NCBI GenBank assembly: GCA_023257525.1
Contig: JALRCB010000005.1
Coordinates: forward strand, 1 to 24,615
Length of the DNA: 24,615 nt
Origin: Candidatus Nanopelagicales bacterium
GTDB lineage: Bacteria; Actinomycetota; Actinomycetes; S36-B12; UBA5976
Direction of reading: 5' to 3'
The notes beneath the pieces are model-generated. The model saw only the letters and a program-made list of their open reading frames with translations. It was not told where the DNA came from and made no database searches. The position numbers were made by a program, and so were the translations under genes. Positions 23,255 to 24,615 of this stretch are shown here, one piece after another (position 1 is the first letter of the stretch; every line of letters begins with the position of its first letter).

Positions 23255-24615
23255 GAAGTACAGACCAGCGTTGCTGTGATTGACAATGGGTCATTCGGAA
23301 AGCGCACAGTTAAGTTCGAAACCGGACGTCTTGCACGTCAGGCAAATGGAACCGCAGTTGTTTACCTGGATGACGACACAATGTTGCTATCCGCTACCAC
23401 TGCAGGTAAATCACCTAAAGATCAGTTTGATTTCTTCCCACTAACCGTGGACGTCGAAGAGCGTATGTACGCTGCTGGACGTATTCCAGGATCATTCTTC
23501 CGACGTGAAGGCCGTCCAACCGAAGACGCAATTCTTACTTGCCGTCTAATTGACCGTCCATTACGTCCATCATTCGTTAAGGGACTTCGTAATGAAGTTC
23601 AGGTTGTTGTGACCGTAATGGCACTAAATCCAGATGTGCTTTACGACGTCATTGCAATCAACGCTGCATCTATGTCTACGCAGCTTGCAGGTTTGCCATT
23701 CTCCGGACCAATTGGTGGCGTTCGCGTTGCACTAATTAACGGTCAGTGGGTTGCATTCCCAACACATAGCCAGCTTGAAGACGCAGTCTTTGACATGGTT
23801 GTTGCTGGTCGAGTTGTTGGCGATGACGTTGCAATCATGATGGTTGAAGCTGAAGCTACTGAAAACACAATTGCTCTTATCAAGGGTGGCGCTAAGGCTC
23901 CATCTGAAGAAGTTGTTTCCGAAGGCCTTGAAGCTGCAAAGCCATTCATCGCTGAATTGTGTCGTGCTCAGTCAGCACTTGCTGATGTTGCAGCTAAAGA
24001 AACCGCAGAATTCCCAGTCTTCTTGGATTACGAAGCTGATGTATTTGCTGCAGTTGAAGCCGCAGTTTCAGATGACCTTGCAAAGGCATTAACTATCGCT
24101 GGTAAGCAAGAGCGTGAAACTGAACTAGATCGCGTTAAAGAACTAACTATCGAAAAGGTAGGTGGCAGCTTTGAAGGTCGCGAAAAGGAAGTTAGTGCAG
24201 CACTACGCTCACTAACCAAAAAGCTAGTGCGCAAGCGCGTTATCAAGGACAAGATTCGTATTGATGGCCGTGGCCTTCGCGACATCCGTTCCTTGAGTGC
24301 TGAAGTAGATGTAATTCCTCGCGTTCACGGTTCGGCATTGTTCGAACGTGGCGAGACTCAGATTCTTGGCGTAACAACCTTGAACATGATGAAAATGGAA
24401 CAGCAACTAGATACTTTGTCTCCAGTAACTCGCAAGCACTACATGCACAACTACAACTTCCCGCCCTACTCCACCGGTGAAACCGGCCGCGTGGGTTCGC
24501 CCAAGCGCCGCGAGATCGGTCACGGCGCGCTGGCCGAACGTGCCTTGGTGCCGGTACTTCCTGCCCGCGACGAGTTCCCATACGCCATCCGGCAGGTCTC
24601 GGAGGCCTTGGGTTC
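23243..24615 (+). CDS. pnp: Polynucleotide phosphorylase, C-terminus cut by window edge
   Basis: 457 residues are visible from ATG at 23243 with the frame open to the last base. The first RNase PH-like domain includes FETGRLARQANG, FFRREGRPTEDAILTCRLIDRPLRPSF (in two parts near residues 87-113) and the following core. An all-helical linker domain (about 230-320) precedes the start of the second RNase PH domain with IDGRGLRDIRSL, HGSALFERGETQ and YNFPPYSTGETGRVGSPKRR. The catalytic second core, KH and S1 domains lie beyond the window. PNPase degrades RNA phosphorolytically. The last ~60 codons have much higher third-position GC than the rest of the gene, while the protein sequence stays canonical (see findings). 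Confidence 0.95.
   Translation, partial: MEGNEVQTSVAVIDNGSFGKRTVKFETGRLARQANGTAVVYLDDDTMLLSATTAGKSPKDQFDFFPLTVDVEERMYAAGRIPGSFFRREGRPTEDAILTCRLIDRPLRPSFVKGLRNEVQVVVTVMALNPDVLYDVIAINAASMSTQLAGLPFSGPIGGVRVALINGQWVAFPTHSQLEDAVFDMVVAGRVVGDDVAIMMVEAEATENTIALIKGGAKAPSEEVVSEGLEAAKPFIAELCRAQSALADVAAKETAEFPVFLDYEADVFAAVEAAVSDDLAKALTIAGKQERETELDRVKELTIEKVGGSFEGREKEVSAALRSLTKKLVRKRVIKDKIRIDGRGLRDIRSLSAEVDVIPRVHGSALFERGETQILGVTTLNMMKMEQQLDTLSPVTRKHYMHNYNFPPYSTGETGRVGSPKRREIGHGALAERALVPVLPARDEFPYAIRQVSEALG

Overview
The window looks like chromosome from a moderately low-GC actinobacterium. The gene order dxr - rip1 - ispG - GNAT/DUF4081 - proS, followed by the DUF4439 pair and rimP - nusA - infB - rbfA - DHH phosphoesterase - truB - ribF - rpsO - pnp, is the Actinomycetota arrangement known from Mycobacterium and Streptomyces. 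The AT-leaning codon use, very short intergenic gaps and CruF-type carotenoid genes would fit a small-genome freshwater lineage such as acI/Nanopelagicales. That placement is inference. I see no mobile element, CRISPR array, tRNA or rRNA.

Positions 1-4168 (minus strand) hold a tightly packed run read right to left: a GABA-type aminotransferase, a YbaK/EbsC-family protein, a CrtA-like carotenoid oxygenase, a CruF-like carotenoid hydratase and a CruG-like glycosyltransferase cut by the left edge. The last three form a carotenoid end-group modification set. A promoter with almost no leader precedes the aminotransferase. An aldehyde dehydrogenase (4249-5712) diverges from it and probably supplies the second step of GABA degradation.

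Positions 5730-12928 (plus strand) hold two MEP isoprenoid-pathway genes (dxr, ispG) on either side of a site-2 protease. A GNAT acetyltransferase, prolyl-tRNA synthetase and a HAD-like hydrolase follow, and a TSUP-family permease (12931-13701) ends this run. Isoprenoid precursor synthesis therefore sits close to the carotenoid genes that use its products. A convergent pair (13706-14601, minus) encodes a ferritin-like DUF4439 protein and a twin-arginine lipoprotein.

Positions 14730-24615 (plus strand) are the transcription/translation cluster: rimP, nusA, infB, rbfA, nrnA-like, truB, ribF, rpsO and pnp (cut by the right edge). The usual ylxR gene between nusA and infB is absent. In its place is a 341-base gene-free stretch with a series of stem-loops, ending in a hairpin whose loop carries the infB ribosome binding site and start codon. 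The leaders of rpsO and pnp are also rich in repeats and stems, and the pnp start codon lies in the loop of a perfect 7-bp hairpin. A strong terminator-like hairpin overlaps the infB stop codon. In the last ~185 bases the pnp reading frame continues but third-position GC rises sharply, which suggests an assembly chimera or a recombination junction.

I found no wholly new multi-gene system. The most unusual material is the set of candidate RNA regulatory leaders in front of infB, rpsO and pnp.
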